From Streptomyces genisteinicus (lineage in GTDB: Bacteria; Actinomycetota; Actinomycetes; Streptomycetales; Streptomycetaceae), in the NCBI RefSeq assembly GCF_014489615.1, contig NZ_CP060825.1, forward strand, positions 7,238,001-7,302,000: DNA of 64,000 nt, read 5' to 3'. Shown here in pieces: positions 37,506 to 45,123 of the stretch (within the stretch, counting starts at the first letter, position 1; every line of letters begins with the position of its first letter). Under the pieces are notes generated by a model that saw nothing but the letters and a program-made list of their open reading frames with translations, was not told where the DNA came from and did not search any database. The translations under genes and the position numbers were made by a program.

Positions 37506-39289
37506 GCGCCGCCACCACCGCCACCGCCACGGGTAACGCCACCACCGGCACCACCACCGCCGGCGAGACCGCCCCGGCGCGGGGCGCCCTGCGCGCCCTG
37601 CTGCCCGCCCTCACCGGGCACCGTGCCATGACGGCGCGGACCTGCGCCGCCGCGCTCCTCGAACAGGGCTCTCTCGTCGCCCTGCTGACACTCGCCGCGC
37701 ACACCGTCGCCACGGCCGTCATCGACGCACGCGCCCCCTCCGGGGCCACCGTCGCCGTGCTCGTGGTCCTCGTCCTGGTCCGGGTCCTGACGACCTGGCG
37801 GGAGATGGATCTCTCGCACGATCTGGCCTACCGCGTCCTCGCCACCCTCCGGGTGCGGATCTTCGACGGGCTGGCCCGCAGCGCACCGGCCCGCGTGGCC
37901 GGCCGGCGCAGCGGGGACCTGGCCGCCACCGCCATGGCGGACGTGGAGGCCCTGGAGTTCTTCTACGCCCACACCACCGCCCAACTCCTCGCCTCGGGTG
38001 TGGTGTTCACCGGCGGTGCGGCGGTTCTGGCCGGGGTGGAGCCGTGGCTGCTCGCCGCTGTGCTGCCCGTCGCCGCTCTCCTCGTCGCGGCGCCGTTCGC
38101 CGACGCACGCGCCCGCGCGGAGCGCGGAGCCCGTACCCGGGCGGCCACCGCACGGCTGTCGGCCGACACCGTGGAGGTCGTCGACGGACTGCGCGAACTG
38201 CTCGCCTTCGGACGGCTGGCCGACCGGCGCGTCCGGCTGGCCGAGCGGGGACGGCAGGTGGGCGATGCCCAGCGCGCCGAGGCCGTCCGGGAGGCGGTCG
38301 CCGCGGCGGTCCGTGACCTCCTCATCGTGCTCGCGGTCCTCGGCGTCGTGGTCGCGGCCGCGCAGTCCGTCACCGCGGGCCGGCTGCACGGGGCATGGGC
38401 GCCGGCGGCGATGACGCTGGCGCTGTCGGTCCTCGGTCCGGTCGCGGAGTCGGCCCGGTCCGTGAGCCAGGCCATCGCCCTGCGCGCCGCGGCCGCCCGC
38501 GTCGACGCCGCCGTCAAGGCTCCGGCCCTCGCCCCTCCGCCCGCAGCGCCCGTGCCGCTGCCCGCCGGCCCGCTCGGTCTGCGCCTGCACCGCGTCACCT
38601 TCGACTACGGCGGCGAACCCGTGCTGCGTGGCGCGGAACTGACCGTGCCCGCGGGCCGGACGCTCGCCCTCGTCGGCGTCTCGGGAGCGGGCAAGTCGAC
38701 CTGCGCCCACCTGATGGCCCGCTTCTGGGATCCGTCCGCGGGCGCGGTGCAGCTCCTTCCCGCCCACGGCGGCCCCGTGGACATCCGCGAGGTGGACGAC
38801 GCCGAACTGCGCCGCGCGGTCGTCCTGGTGGGCCAGGAGGCCCCTCTGTTCCACGGCACCCTCGCGGAGAACCTGCGGCTCGGGGCCCCGGACGCGGACG
38901 ACGACCGTCTCGCCGCGACGGCGCGGCTGTGCGGCGTCGACCGCATCGCCCCCCTCGACAGTCCGGTCGGCGAACGCGGAGCGACGCTCTCCGGGGGGCA
39001 GCGGGCCCGGATCGCGCTCGCCCGCGCGCTCCTGGTCCGCCCGAGGGTCCTCGTGCTCGACGAGTCCACCGCCCACCTGGACAACACCGGCGACGCCCAG
39101 CTCGCCGCCGCGCTGGACCAGCACCACCGCACCACGGTCGTCATAGCCCACCGCCCGGCGACGATCCGCCGCGCCGACCGCATCGCCGTCTTGGAAGCTG
39201 GCCGCATCACCGAGGAAGGCACCTGGGACGAACTCACCCAGCGCCCGGACAGCGCTCTCAACCGCGTCCTCGCGGCCGGCCCCGCCTGA
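37502..39289 (+). CDS. ABC exporter half-transporter, CydC-like
   Basis: A 595-residue fused membrane-ATPase protein and likely heterodimer partner of the preceding gene. Residues 1-25 are Thr/Ala-rich. The ATPase has Walker A GVSGAGKST, GQEAPLFHGTLAENL, signature LSGGQRARIALAR, VLVLDEST (with Ser in place of the usual Ala-Thr) and IAHRPAT. It is the last gene of the RiPP operon; a strong bidirectional terminator follows at 39443. Confidence 0.9.
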   Translation: MSAATTATATGNATTGTTTAGETAPARGALRALLPALTGHRAMTARTCAAALLEQGSLVALLTLAAHTVATAVIDARAPSGATVAVLVVLVLVRVLTTWREMDLSHDLAYRVLATLRVRIFDGLARSAPARVAGRRSGDLAATAMADVEALEFFYAHTTAQLLASGVVFTGGAAVLAGVEPWLLAAVLPVAALLVAAPFADARARAERGARTRAATARLSADTVEVVDGLRELLAFGRLADRRVRLAERGRQVGDAQRAEAVREAVAAAVRDLLIVLAVLGVVVAAAQSVTAGRLHGAWAPAAMTLALSVLGPVAESARSVSQAIALRAAAARVDAAVKAPALAPPPAAPVPLPAGPLGLRLHRVTFDYGGEPVLRGAELTVPAGRTLALVGVSGAGKSTCAHLMARFWDPSAGAVQLLPAHGGPVDIREVDDAELRRAVVLVGQEAPLFHGTLAENLRLGAPDADDDRLAATARLCGVDRIAPLDSPVGERGATLSGGQRARIALARALLVRPRVLVLDESTAHLDNTGDAQLAAALDQHHRTTVVIAHRPATIRRADRIAVLEAGRITEEGTWDELTQRPDSALNRVLAAGPA

Positions 39290-39442
39290 GCCGGACCGCC
39301 GCACGCGGACTCGGCCCCTCGCCTGACGGGGTCTTAGGTGCGGCGGGCACCCTGAAGTGCCTCCCACCGCGCCGAGAGCGCCGTTCACGGCACCGAAACA
39401 GCGTGCCGACCCCACCGGAGCCGCCCGTCCACTGCATGGGAA

Positions 39443-39478
39443 ACGCACTGCACCCCCGTCGCCGGGGGTGCAGTGCGT
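39443..39478. terminator. Bidirectional terminator ending the RiPP operon and the rpsR operon
   Basis: Perfect 15-bp inverted repeat (ACGCACTGCACCCCC and complement) around a 6-nt loop, between convergent units. On the minus strand the stem is followed by TTT. Confidence 0.85.
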
Positions 39479-39517
39479 CATCCGGTGGGCTGCCGCGGCG
39501 GGACCGCCGTACGCCCG

Positions 39518-39754
39518 CTACCGGCCGGCGTAGGGGAGGAGCGCCATCTCGCGGGCGTTCTTGACGGCCGCGGCGAGCTGTCGCTGCTGCTGGGCGGTGA
39601 CTCGGGTGACGCGGCGGCTGCGGATCTTGCCCCGGTCGGAGATGAACTTCCGCAGCAGATCGGTGTCCTTGTAGTCGACGTACGTGATGCCGGCCGCGTC
39701 CAGCGGGTTGGGACGGGACTTCACCGGCTTGCGCGGTTCCTGGCGGCGCGCCAT
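39518..39754 (-). CDS. rpsR: Ribosomal protein S18 paralogue
   Basis: A 78-residue S18 protein (NPLDAAGITYVDYKDTDLLRKFI, GKIRSRRVTRVTAQQQRQLA). It has no Cys. Start ATG 39754 (MARRQEPRKP) has AAGGAG upstream. It is the last gene of rpmG-rpmE2-cobW-like-rpsR, the Zur-controlled alternative ribosomal set known from other Streptomyces. A second copy for zinc-replete growth should exist elsewhere. Confidence 0.93.
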   Translation of the reverse strand: MARRQEPRKPVKSRPNPLDAAGITYVDYKDTDLLRKFISDRGKIRSRRVTRVTAQQQRQLAAAVKNAREMALLPYAGR

Positions 39755-39785
39755 GGCGGGCTCCTTCTGTGGGCGGGGTGGGGTG

Positions 39786-40943
39786 TCAGGCGACCGGGTC
39801 GAGGAGGCCGTCGAAGGATGCTGGCAGGTGCCGCCATCCTTCGGGGCCGGCGGCGTACTCGGCGTCGGTGAGCAGGCAGGACTCCAGGAGGTGGGTGAGC
39901 CCTTCACGGTCGAGGCCGGGAGAGGTGAACACCAGGTGCTGGCAGCGGTCCCCGTGTTCGGGGTGCCAGTCGAGGGCGGCGGCGGCCCGCCGCACGGGCG
40001 GGACCATCTCCCAGGCGGCGTCCGGGAGGGAGGCGAGCCAGGGGCCGGCGCTCTCCACGCAGAGGGCGCCGCCTGCGGCGTCCCAGGCGAGCAGGGTGTC
40101 GGGGCGGTCGGCGAGCCAGAACCTGCCGCGGCTGCGGGCGGCGGCGCAGCAGAGGTCCTCCAGCGCCTGGTAGAGGCGTTCGGGGTGGAAGGGCCGGTGG
40201 CGGCGCCAGACGAGGGTGGTGACCCCGGCGTCGTCGGCGTCCTGGGGGAGCAGGGCGCAGGCGGGGTGCTGGGCGGCCGAGGCGGCCTCCACGTCGAAGC
40301 CGTCGAAGGCGAGCCGGGCGAGGTCCCCCGAATCGGCCCGCACCTGGCGGGCGGTGGGGTGGAGCTGGGTGAGGAGCGCGTGGTCCTCGTCGTCGGCCGC
40401 CTCGCCGTCCACGAGGGCGAGGACCGGTGCGTACTCCAGCTGCCGTGCCCAGGTGTCGCCGACCGTGCGCTGGTCGGTCGCGGCGGCGGCGAGGCCGGCC
40501 TCGGCGAGGTCGTCGCCGTTGGCGAGGCAGGGCAGGACCAGCGCCGGGTCGACCGCCGTGATCACGTTGGTGAGCCGGATCCTGTCCGCGCCGTGGGCGA
40601 CGACGACCTCGGCCATCGCCCTGGGCTCGACGGAGTCCCACAGCTCGACCACCGCGAGACCGGTCAGGCCGCCGTCGGCCAGCCGCTCCAGTTCGGGGAC
40701 GAGGTCTTCCCGCAGTGCGCAGCAGGCGCAGTCGTTGACCAGCGGGGTGTCGCCGCGGGACAGCTCGCCCGAGGCGTCGCGCACGACGCGCAGGACGGTG
40801 CCCTGCGCGGCGGCGGTGGAGAGGTCGTGGTGGAGGGCGACGCTGCCCGGGACGGTGTGCAGGAGGCGGTCGACGACCTGTCGGCGCGCTGCGGAGTGGA
40901 GCCCGGCGACGATGACGACGGGCAGACGGGCGTCGTGGCGCAT
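39786..40943 (-). CDS. CobW/G3E-family metallochaperone-like protein with altered P-loop
   Basis: A 385-residue protein. The CobW metal site NDCACCALRED (C-x-C-C) is intact, and the C-terminal CobW_C domain is present (GRFWLADRPDTLLAWDAAGG, HPEHGDRCQHLVFT). The expected P-loop is replaced by VAGLHSAARRQVV, lacking GxxGxGKT; therefore GTP binding is doubtful. The ATG overlaps the L31 stop by one base. Position in a Zur-type operon suggests zinc delivery to essential enzymes during starvation. Confidence 0.88.
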   Translation of the reverse strand: MRHDARLPVVIVAGLHSAARRQVVDRLLHTVPGSVALHHDLSTAAAQGTVLRVVRDASGELSRGDTPLVNDCACCALREDLVPELERLADGGLTGLAVVELWDSVEPRAMAEVVVAHGADRIRLTNVITAVDPALVLPCLANGDDLAEAGLAAAATDQRTVGDTWARQLEYAPVLALVDGEAADDEDHALLTQLHPTARQVRADSGDLARLAFDGFDVEAASAAQHPACALLPQDADDAGVTTLVWRRHRPFHPERLYQALEDLCCAAARSRGRFWLADRPDTLLAWDAAGGALCVESAGPWLASLPDAAWEMVPPVRRAAAALDWHPEHGDRCQHLVFTSPGLDREGLTHLLESCLLTDAEYAAGPEGWRHLPASFDGLLDPVA

Positions 40944-41197
40944 CAGTTGGCCCCGCGCCGGCCGTAGCGGCGCTCGAAGCGCTCGACGCGTCCGGCGGTG
41001 TCCAGGACGCGCGCGGTGCCGGTGTAGAAGGGGTGGCTGACGTCGGAGATCTCGACGTCGACGACCGGGTAGGTGTTGCCGTCCTCCCACTCGACGGTCT
41101 TCTCGCTGGTCATGGTGGAGCGGGTGAGGAAGGCGTGGCCGGCAGCCTTGTCGCGGAACACGACGGGGCCGTACGCGGGGTGGATTCCGGGCTTCAT
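40943..41197 (-). CDS. rpmE2: Ribosomal protein L31 type B (zinc-free)
   Basis: An 84-residue L31 of the C-minus type: MKPGIHPAYGPVVFRDK... without the CxxC pair, with the type-B insert SHPFYTGTARVLDTAGRVERF. Such paralogues replace zinc-binding L31 when zinc is scarce, releasing zinc. Start ATG 41197. It lies between rpmG and the CobW-like gene in one operon. Confidence 0.95.
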   Translation of the reverse strand: MKPGIHPAYGPVVFRDKAAGHAFLTRSTMTSEKTVEWEDGNTYPVVDVEISDVSHPFYTGTARVLDTAGRVERFERRYGRRGAN

Positions 41198-41246
41198 GGG
41201 TGTCCTTCGGGTCTCTTCGGTTCGGCTGATGCGGCGTTCCGGCCGG

Positions 41247-41411
41247 TCAGCGTTCCTCGCGGAAGTCGACGTGGCGGCGGGCGACGGGGTCGAACTTCCG
41301 CAGGACCATGCGGTCGGGGTCGTTGCGGCGGTTCTTGCGGGTGACGTAGGTGTAGCCGGTTCCGGCGGTGGAGCGGAGCTTGACGACCGGGCGTACTTCG
41401 TTGCGTGCCAT
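41247..41411 (-). CDS. rpmG: Ribosomal protein L33 (zinc-free paralogue)
   Basis: A 54-residue L33: MARNEVRPVVKLRSTAGTGY..., TRKNRRNDPDRMVLRKFDP. All four zinc-ligand Cys of the zinc-binding type are absent. Start ATG 41411; a seven-residue upstream extension is rejected because it leaves the family alignment. It is the first gene of the minus-strand unit and begins 13 bp from the Zur-like box. Confidence 0.95.
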   Translation of the reverse strand: MARNEVRPVVKLRSTAGTGYTYVTRKNRRNDPDRMVLRKFDPVARRHVDFREER

Positions 41412-41423
41412 GGGGGTAGTATA

Positions 41424-41444
41424 TGGCAATGGTTTCCATTACCA
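41424..41444. promoter_or_regulatory. Zur-like palindrome between rpmG and rpmB
   Basis: TGGCAATGG, a TTT spacer and CCATTACCA form a 21-bp inverted repeat with one mismatch per arm. It lies in the 64-bp gap between divergent zinc-free ribosomal genes, the position of Zur sites in Streptomyces. It is the most regular of the four Zur-like sites in the window. Confidence 0.85.
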
Positions 41445-41475
41445 ATAACGATTTCCGACGAGAGGAAGCAGACCC

Positions 41476-41712
41476 GTGTCCGCACACTGCCAACTGACCG
41501 GCGCCAAGCCGGGCTTCGGCAATTCCATCTCCCACTCGCACCGGCGCACCTCGCGCCGCTTCGATCCCAACGTCCAGCGCAAGCGCTACTGGCTGCCCGG
41601 CGAGGGCCGGTACGTGCGGCTCACCCTCAGCGCGAAGGCGATCAGGACCGTCGACAGCATCGGCATCGAGGCCGCCGTGGCCCGCATCCGTGCCCGGGGA
41701 GGGAAGGTCTGA
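41476..41712 (+). CDS. rpmB: Ribosomal protein L28 paralogue
   Basis: A 78-residue L28 from GTG 41476 (GAGGAAG upstream). The sequence CQLTGAKPGFGNSISHSHR retains one Cys but lacks the second Cys of the usual C-x2-C, so it should not bind zinc normally. It is translationally coupled to rpsN (TGATG). Confidence 0.94.
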   Translation: MSAHCQLTGAKPGFGNSISHSHRRTSRRFDPNVQRKRYWLPGEGRYVRLTLSAKAIRTVDSIGIEAAVARIRARGGKV

Positions 41713-42017
41713 TGGCCCGGAAGAGCAAGATCGCGCAGAACGAGAGGCGCAAGGCGACCGTCGAGCGGTACGCGGCGCGCCGGGCGGAGCTGAAGGAGAC
41801 CATCCGCCGGCCGTCCTCCACCGGCGCCGAACGCGACGCTGCCGCAGCGGAGTTGCGGCGCCAGCCGCGCGACGCCAGCGCGACCCGGGTCCGCAACCGC
41901 GACAGCGTGGACGGCCGGCCCCGCGGGCACCTGCGCAAGTTCGGTCTCTCCCGCGTCCGGATGCGCGAGCAGGCCCACGCGGGCTTCCTGCCCGGGGTGA
42001 CCAAGTCCTCCTGGTGA
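41712..42017 (+). CDS. rpsN: Ribosomal protein S14 paralogue (zinc-free, long type)
   Basis: A 101-residue S14 of the long, Cys-free type (MARKSKIAQNERRKATVERYA, NRDSVDGRPRGHLRKFGLSRVRMRE). The ATG overlaps the L28 stop by one base. It ends the rpmB-rpsN unit, followed by two very strong hairpins. Confidence 0.95.
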   Translation: MARKSKIAQNERRKATVERYAARRAELKETIRRPSSTGAERDAAAAELRRQPRDASATRVRNRDSVDGRPRGHLRKFGLSRVRMREQAHAGFLPGVTKSSW

Positions 42018-42034
42018 CACCGCCGTACGCCTCA

Positions 42035-42086
42035 GGGCCGGGGCGCCGGCCGTGACCCGCAAGGATCACGGCCGGCGCCCCGGCCC
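42035..42086 (+). terminator. Terminator after rpsN, first hairpin
   Basis: Perfect 21-bp stem (42035-42055 with 42066-42086) and 10-nt loop, 18 bp after the rpsN stop. This is the longest uninterrupted stem in the window. Confidence 0.85.
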
Positions 42087-42142
42087 GTTGTGCGCCGGCG
42101 AAAACCGGCGGGCGCGCCCGGCGCGGGGGCGGTCGCAGAGGA

Positions 42143-42185
42143 GCGGGGCCGGCGGCGGACCTGCCCGGTCCGCCGCCGGCCCCGC
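42143..42185 (+). terminator. Second strong hairpin downstream of rpsN
   Basis: Perfect 19-bp stem (42143-42161 with 42167-42185) and a 5-nt loop, 57 bp after the first hairpin. The tandem pair would insulate rpmB-rpsN from the downstream IS30 element; part could also be a decayed repeat. Confidence 0.7.
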
Positions 42186-42277
42186 CCCTCGTCGTGCACC
42201 GGGCCGGACGGTGCCGTGGCTGCGACCACCGCCCGGCCCGGAGTCTCGGCGCCCCGTCACGCCGGGCGGGTTCTATT

Positions 42278-43723
42278 GATCCCCGCAACACCCTGGAGTT
42301 CAGGGAGTTGCGGGGATCGTGGATTTCGAGGTGCTGAGGGCGAGGTTCTTCGAGGCGCTGGGCAAGGAGAACGGCAGCATCACTGCTGCGGCTCGTGCAG
42401 TGGGAGTGAACCGCAATACGGCGTTCGGATGGGCACGCCAGGCCGGAGTCCGTGGTCGTGGCAAGCCTCGCAGGCCCGGCCACCCCGGTCGGGCGGAGTA
42501 CGAGCGGCTGCGTGCGGCGGGAGTCCGGCGCCGTGAGGCCGCCGGGCGGGCTGGTGTCCATGAGCGCACCGCTGAGGACTGGGACCGCGGTATCCGGCAG
42601 ATCGGCCACTCGCGCCTGCACCCCGACGGGCGCCGCATCGACTACAAGACCGGTGTGACCACCATCGGCGCCACCTCTTCGGAGTTGTCCCTCGCAAGGG
42701 TCGAGGCCGAGCTGCACCCACGGTTCCTCACGGTCACCGAGCGGGAGGTGATCGCCGATCTGCGCCGTGAGGGCCGGTCGCTGCGCGCGATCGGACGGGC
42801 ACTGGGCCGACCGGCCTCCACGGTCAAGCGCGAGATCGACGCCCGGTCGGTCGACGGCGTCTACCGGCCGCACCGGGCCCAGCGAGCATGGGCGAGGAGC
42901 CGGTCACGCGCCAAGGACTCCAAGCTCGCCCAGGACGGCCCGCTCCGCCGGTTCGTCGCGGACAAGCTGCAGGAACAGTGGTCACCCGAGCAGATCTGCC
43001 ACGCTCTGCTCATCGAGTTCCCCGACGACGAGAGCATGCGGGTGAGTCCGGAGACGATCTACCAGGCGATCTATGTCCAGGCCCGTGGCGGACTGCGACG
43101 CGAGGTCGCACTCGCGCTGCGCACCGGTCGCACCCGGCGCAAGCCTCACCGCAGCCCGGAGCAGCGCACCCGCCGGTTCGTTGACGAGATGGTGATGATC
43201 TCCGAGCGGCCTGCCGGGGTGGAGGACCGGGCGGTTCCCGGCCACTGGGAAGGCGATCTGATCGTCGGCTCCCGCAGCGACAGCGCGATCATGACCCTGG
43301 TCGAGCGCTCCACCCGTTATGTCCTGCTCGGGCATCTGCCCGGCGGGCATACCGCCGAGGAGGTCCGCGATGTGCTGGTGCCCTTGATCCAGACCCTGCC
43401 CGGGCACCTGCGCGGCTCGCTGACCTGGGATCAGGGCTGCGAGATGGCCGCCCACAAGCAGTTCACCATTGCCACGGGAGTGCCGGTCTACTTCTGCGAC
43501 CCGCACTCACCCTGGCAACGCGGCTCGAACGAGAACACGAACGGCCTGTTGCGGCAGTACTTCCCCAAAGGAACCGACCTGTCCGTGCACAGCGCCGAAG
43601 ACCTCGAACACGTCGCCCAGCGACTCAACGGCCGGCCACGCAAAACGCTCGGCTGGAGAACCCCAGCCGAGCGCCTGCGTGATCTACTGACGCCCACGTA
43701 GACCGTCAGGTGTTGCGAGGACC
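42278..43723 (+). mobile_element. IS30-family insertion sequence
   Basis: About 1.45 kb. The outer ends share an imperfect inverted repeat: GATCCCCGCAACACC at 42278-42292, and GGTGTTGCGAGGACC at 43709-43723 (complement GGTCCTCGCAACACC, 13 of 15 matching). Next to the left end ATCCCCGCAAC (42279-42289) is repeated inverted at 42307-42317, forming a hairpin just before the transposase start. The element lies between the rpmB-rpsN unit and rpmF. Exact outer boundaries and target duplication are uncertain. Confidence 0.85.
42319..43701 (+). CDS. IS30-family transposase
   Basis: A 460-residue, apparently intact transposase from GTG 42319. The N-terminal part has helix-turn-helix stretches (GSITAAARAVGVNRNTAFGWARQAG; REGRSLRAIGRALGRPASTVKREI). 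The IS30 DDE residues are in GHWEGDLIVG, SLTWDQGCEMA and SNENTNGLLRQYFPKG. No frame damage is visible, so it may be active. Confidence 0.95.
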   Translation: MDFEVLRARFFEALGKENGSITAAARAVGVNRNTAFGWARQAGVRGRGKPRRPGHPGRAEYERLRAAGVRRREAAGRAGVHERTAEDWDRGIRQIGHSRLHPDGRRIDYKTGVTTIGATSSELSLARVEAELHPRFLTVTEREVIADLRREGRSLRAIGRALGRPASTVKREIDARSVDGVYRPHRAQRAWARSRSRAKDSKLAQDGPLRRFVADKLQEQWSPEQICHALLIEFPDDESMRVSPETIYQAIYVQARGGLRREVALALRTGRTRRKPHRSPEQRTRRFVDEMVMISERPAGVEDRAVPGHWEGDLIVGSRSDSAIMTLVERSTRYVLLGHLPGGHTAEEVRDVLVPLIQTLPGHLRGSLTWDQGCEMAAHKQFTIATGVPVYFCDPHSPWQRGSNENTNGLLRQYFPKGTDLSVHSAEDLEHVAQRLNGRPRKTLGWRTPAERLRDLLTPT

Positions 43724-44036
43724 CCAAGAATCCGCCCCGGGGAGGGGGCGTCCTCGTGTGCGCGGTTCTCGCCGGACCCGCAGACGTCCCACGCGGGGGG
43801 CCGACGCCGCCGGCGTCCCGTACCGGGCGTGCCGACAGGGCGGCCGTCGGCGCTCGAGCTCCCGACCGGTTCCCGGTCGAGGCGAGTCACCGGGCGTCCC
43901 GTGCGGCGAACCGCTCGAAGTGCGCGCCCGGACCGGCCTGCGACCGCAGGCCCGTCACCCGGGGCGGTCGGCGCGGGCGGATCCCGGCAGGGCGGTCACC
44001 GGCAGGCGTGGTGGGAGGCCCGAGAATGTCCGGCGT
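43724..44036. other. Spacer between IS30 and rpmF
   Basis: About 310 bp without a supported gene. Plus-strand open frames here run antisense through rpmF and are composition artefacts. I see no repeat or operator. Confidence 0.5.
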
Positions 44037-44207
44037 TCAGCCTTCGGGGCGGAGCAGGCCGCGCTCGTAGGCCTTGGCCAGCCGCTGGGGGACGAGGTGC
44101 GGCACGCCGTCCACCGTCACCGTGACGAGCTGGGGCGTCGTCGCCTTCCACTGCGCGCGACGGTGACGGGTGTTGCTGCGCGACATCTTGCGCTTGGGAA
44201 CGGCCAT
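44037..44207 (-). CDS. rpmF: Ribosomal protein L32 paralogue (zinc-free)
   Basis: A 56-residue L32: MAVPKRKMSRSNTRHRRAQWKA, ending AKAYERGLLRPEG, without the Cys pairs of the zinc-binding type. Start ATG 44207 with GGAGGACC-like purine tract upstream. A Zur-like box lies 50 bp upstream. It likely belonged to the same zinc-response set before the IS30 insertion. Confidence 0.95.
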   Translation of the reverse strand: MAVPKRKMSRSNTRHRRAQWKATTPQLVTVTVDGVPHLVPQRLAKAYERGLLRPEG

Positions 44208-44256
44208 GCGGTCCTCCGGGGTCCGAGCGGGCTGGGTGACGAGGAACGACCCTACA

Positions 44257-44277
44257 TGAAAATGGATGTCATAACGA
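44257..44277 (-). promoter_or_regulatory. Zur-like box upstream of rpmF
   Basis: TGAAAATGGATGTCATAACG contains the TGAAAATG half-site and TCAT at the expected spacing; the distal half is weaker. It is 50 bp upstream of rpmF and about 175 bp from the plus-strand gene at 44451, so rpmF is the likelier target. Confidence 0.65.
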
Positions 44278-44450
44278 TGTGACGCCGGGTCCTGCCGCCG
44301 GCCCCCGGGCAGCCGCGCCCGGGGCCTGCGCCCCGCGGCGCTGATTGGCCGACGCGAGGCAGGGAAGAATGCGGACGGCGGTGCTGTGCGCACGGCCGTC
44401 CCCCCCCCGCATCCGAACGCTCCGTCGAGCAGCTCACGAACGGAACCCGC

Positions 44451-45023
44451 GTGACCATTGCCCCCAGCGACACCCCCGCCTCCGTGCGCGTCCCCGGACG
44501 GGGCTGGACCGTCCGGCTCACCGGGCACAGCGACCGTTCGGCGAGCGTCACGTGCACGGCGACCTGCCGCATGCCGGGCCGCTCCCGCGACATCGCCGCC
44601 CTGCGGCGCTTCGCGGCTCAGCACGCGGTCGCCCATGCGAGGGCCGCCACCGTCAGGCCGAACGCCTCCTGCCACTGCCGGGCCGAGCGCTGCGAAGCCC
44701 ACCCGGGCGAGACGTCGCACTGCGCCGGGGGCGTGGTGATGATCCTCCGTCACGACCCCGTCGTCGGACGGGTCTGGATCGTCGAGGAGGTGTGCGAGAC
44801 CTGCGCTCCCCTCATCGCGCACGCCCGCGTCCTGGCCCGCGCCGAGACGTCCGGCCGGGCCGCGCCCGCGACGCGCAGCGCCCAGGTCGCGCCGCCTGCC
44901 CGCCCCGTCGTGCCCAGCCTGTTCTCCTCGGCCGCCGGCCCCTTCGAACCGGAAGGGCCGAAGGAGCGCCGGTCGCGCCGGGACGGACCCCGCCCCCGCC
45001 GCCGCTCCCGGCCGGGGAACTGA
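44451..45023 (+). CDS. Cysteine-rich hypothetical protein
   Basis: A 190-residue protein from GTG 44451, not recognised as a named family. Cys/His clusters occur at VTCTATC, CHCRAERCEAH, TSHC and VCETC, enough for one or two metal sites; the C-terminal 60 residues are Pro/Arg-rich and probably disordered. No signal peptide or membrane segment is seen. It sits beside the zinc-response set but has no operator of its own that I can identify. Confidence 0.65.
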   Translation: MTIAPSDTPASVRVPGRGWTVRLTGHSDRSASVTCTATCRMPGRSRDIAALRRFAAQHAVAHARAATVRPNASCHCRAERCEAHPGETSHCAGGVVMILRHDPVVGRVWIVEEVCETCAPLIAHARVLARAETSGRAAPATRSAQVAPPARPVVPSLFSSAAGPFEPEGPKERRSRRDGPRPRRRSRPGN

Positions 45024-45123
45024 CCACCGACGCGTTCGGCGCACTCCACGCCGGCGGCGGTGAATCCGAACCGGTGCCACCGGGAGAACACTCCGTGTCG
45101 TCGTCCTCGACCAAGGAGCCCGT

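Noticed and set aside
35739..39289. Reading the two ABC genes as cytochrome bd assembly genes cydDC
   Set aside because: They are similar in fold, but no cydAB genes are adjacent and the 4-bp overlaps tie them to the RiPP operon, so export of the peptide is the simpler explanation.
43710..44282. Plus-strand open frame covering rpmF
   Set aside because: Antisense to a clear L32 gene; the product shows no family features.
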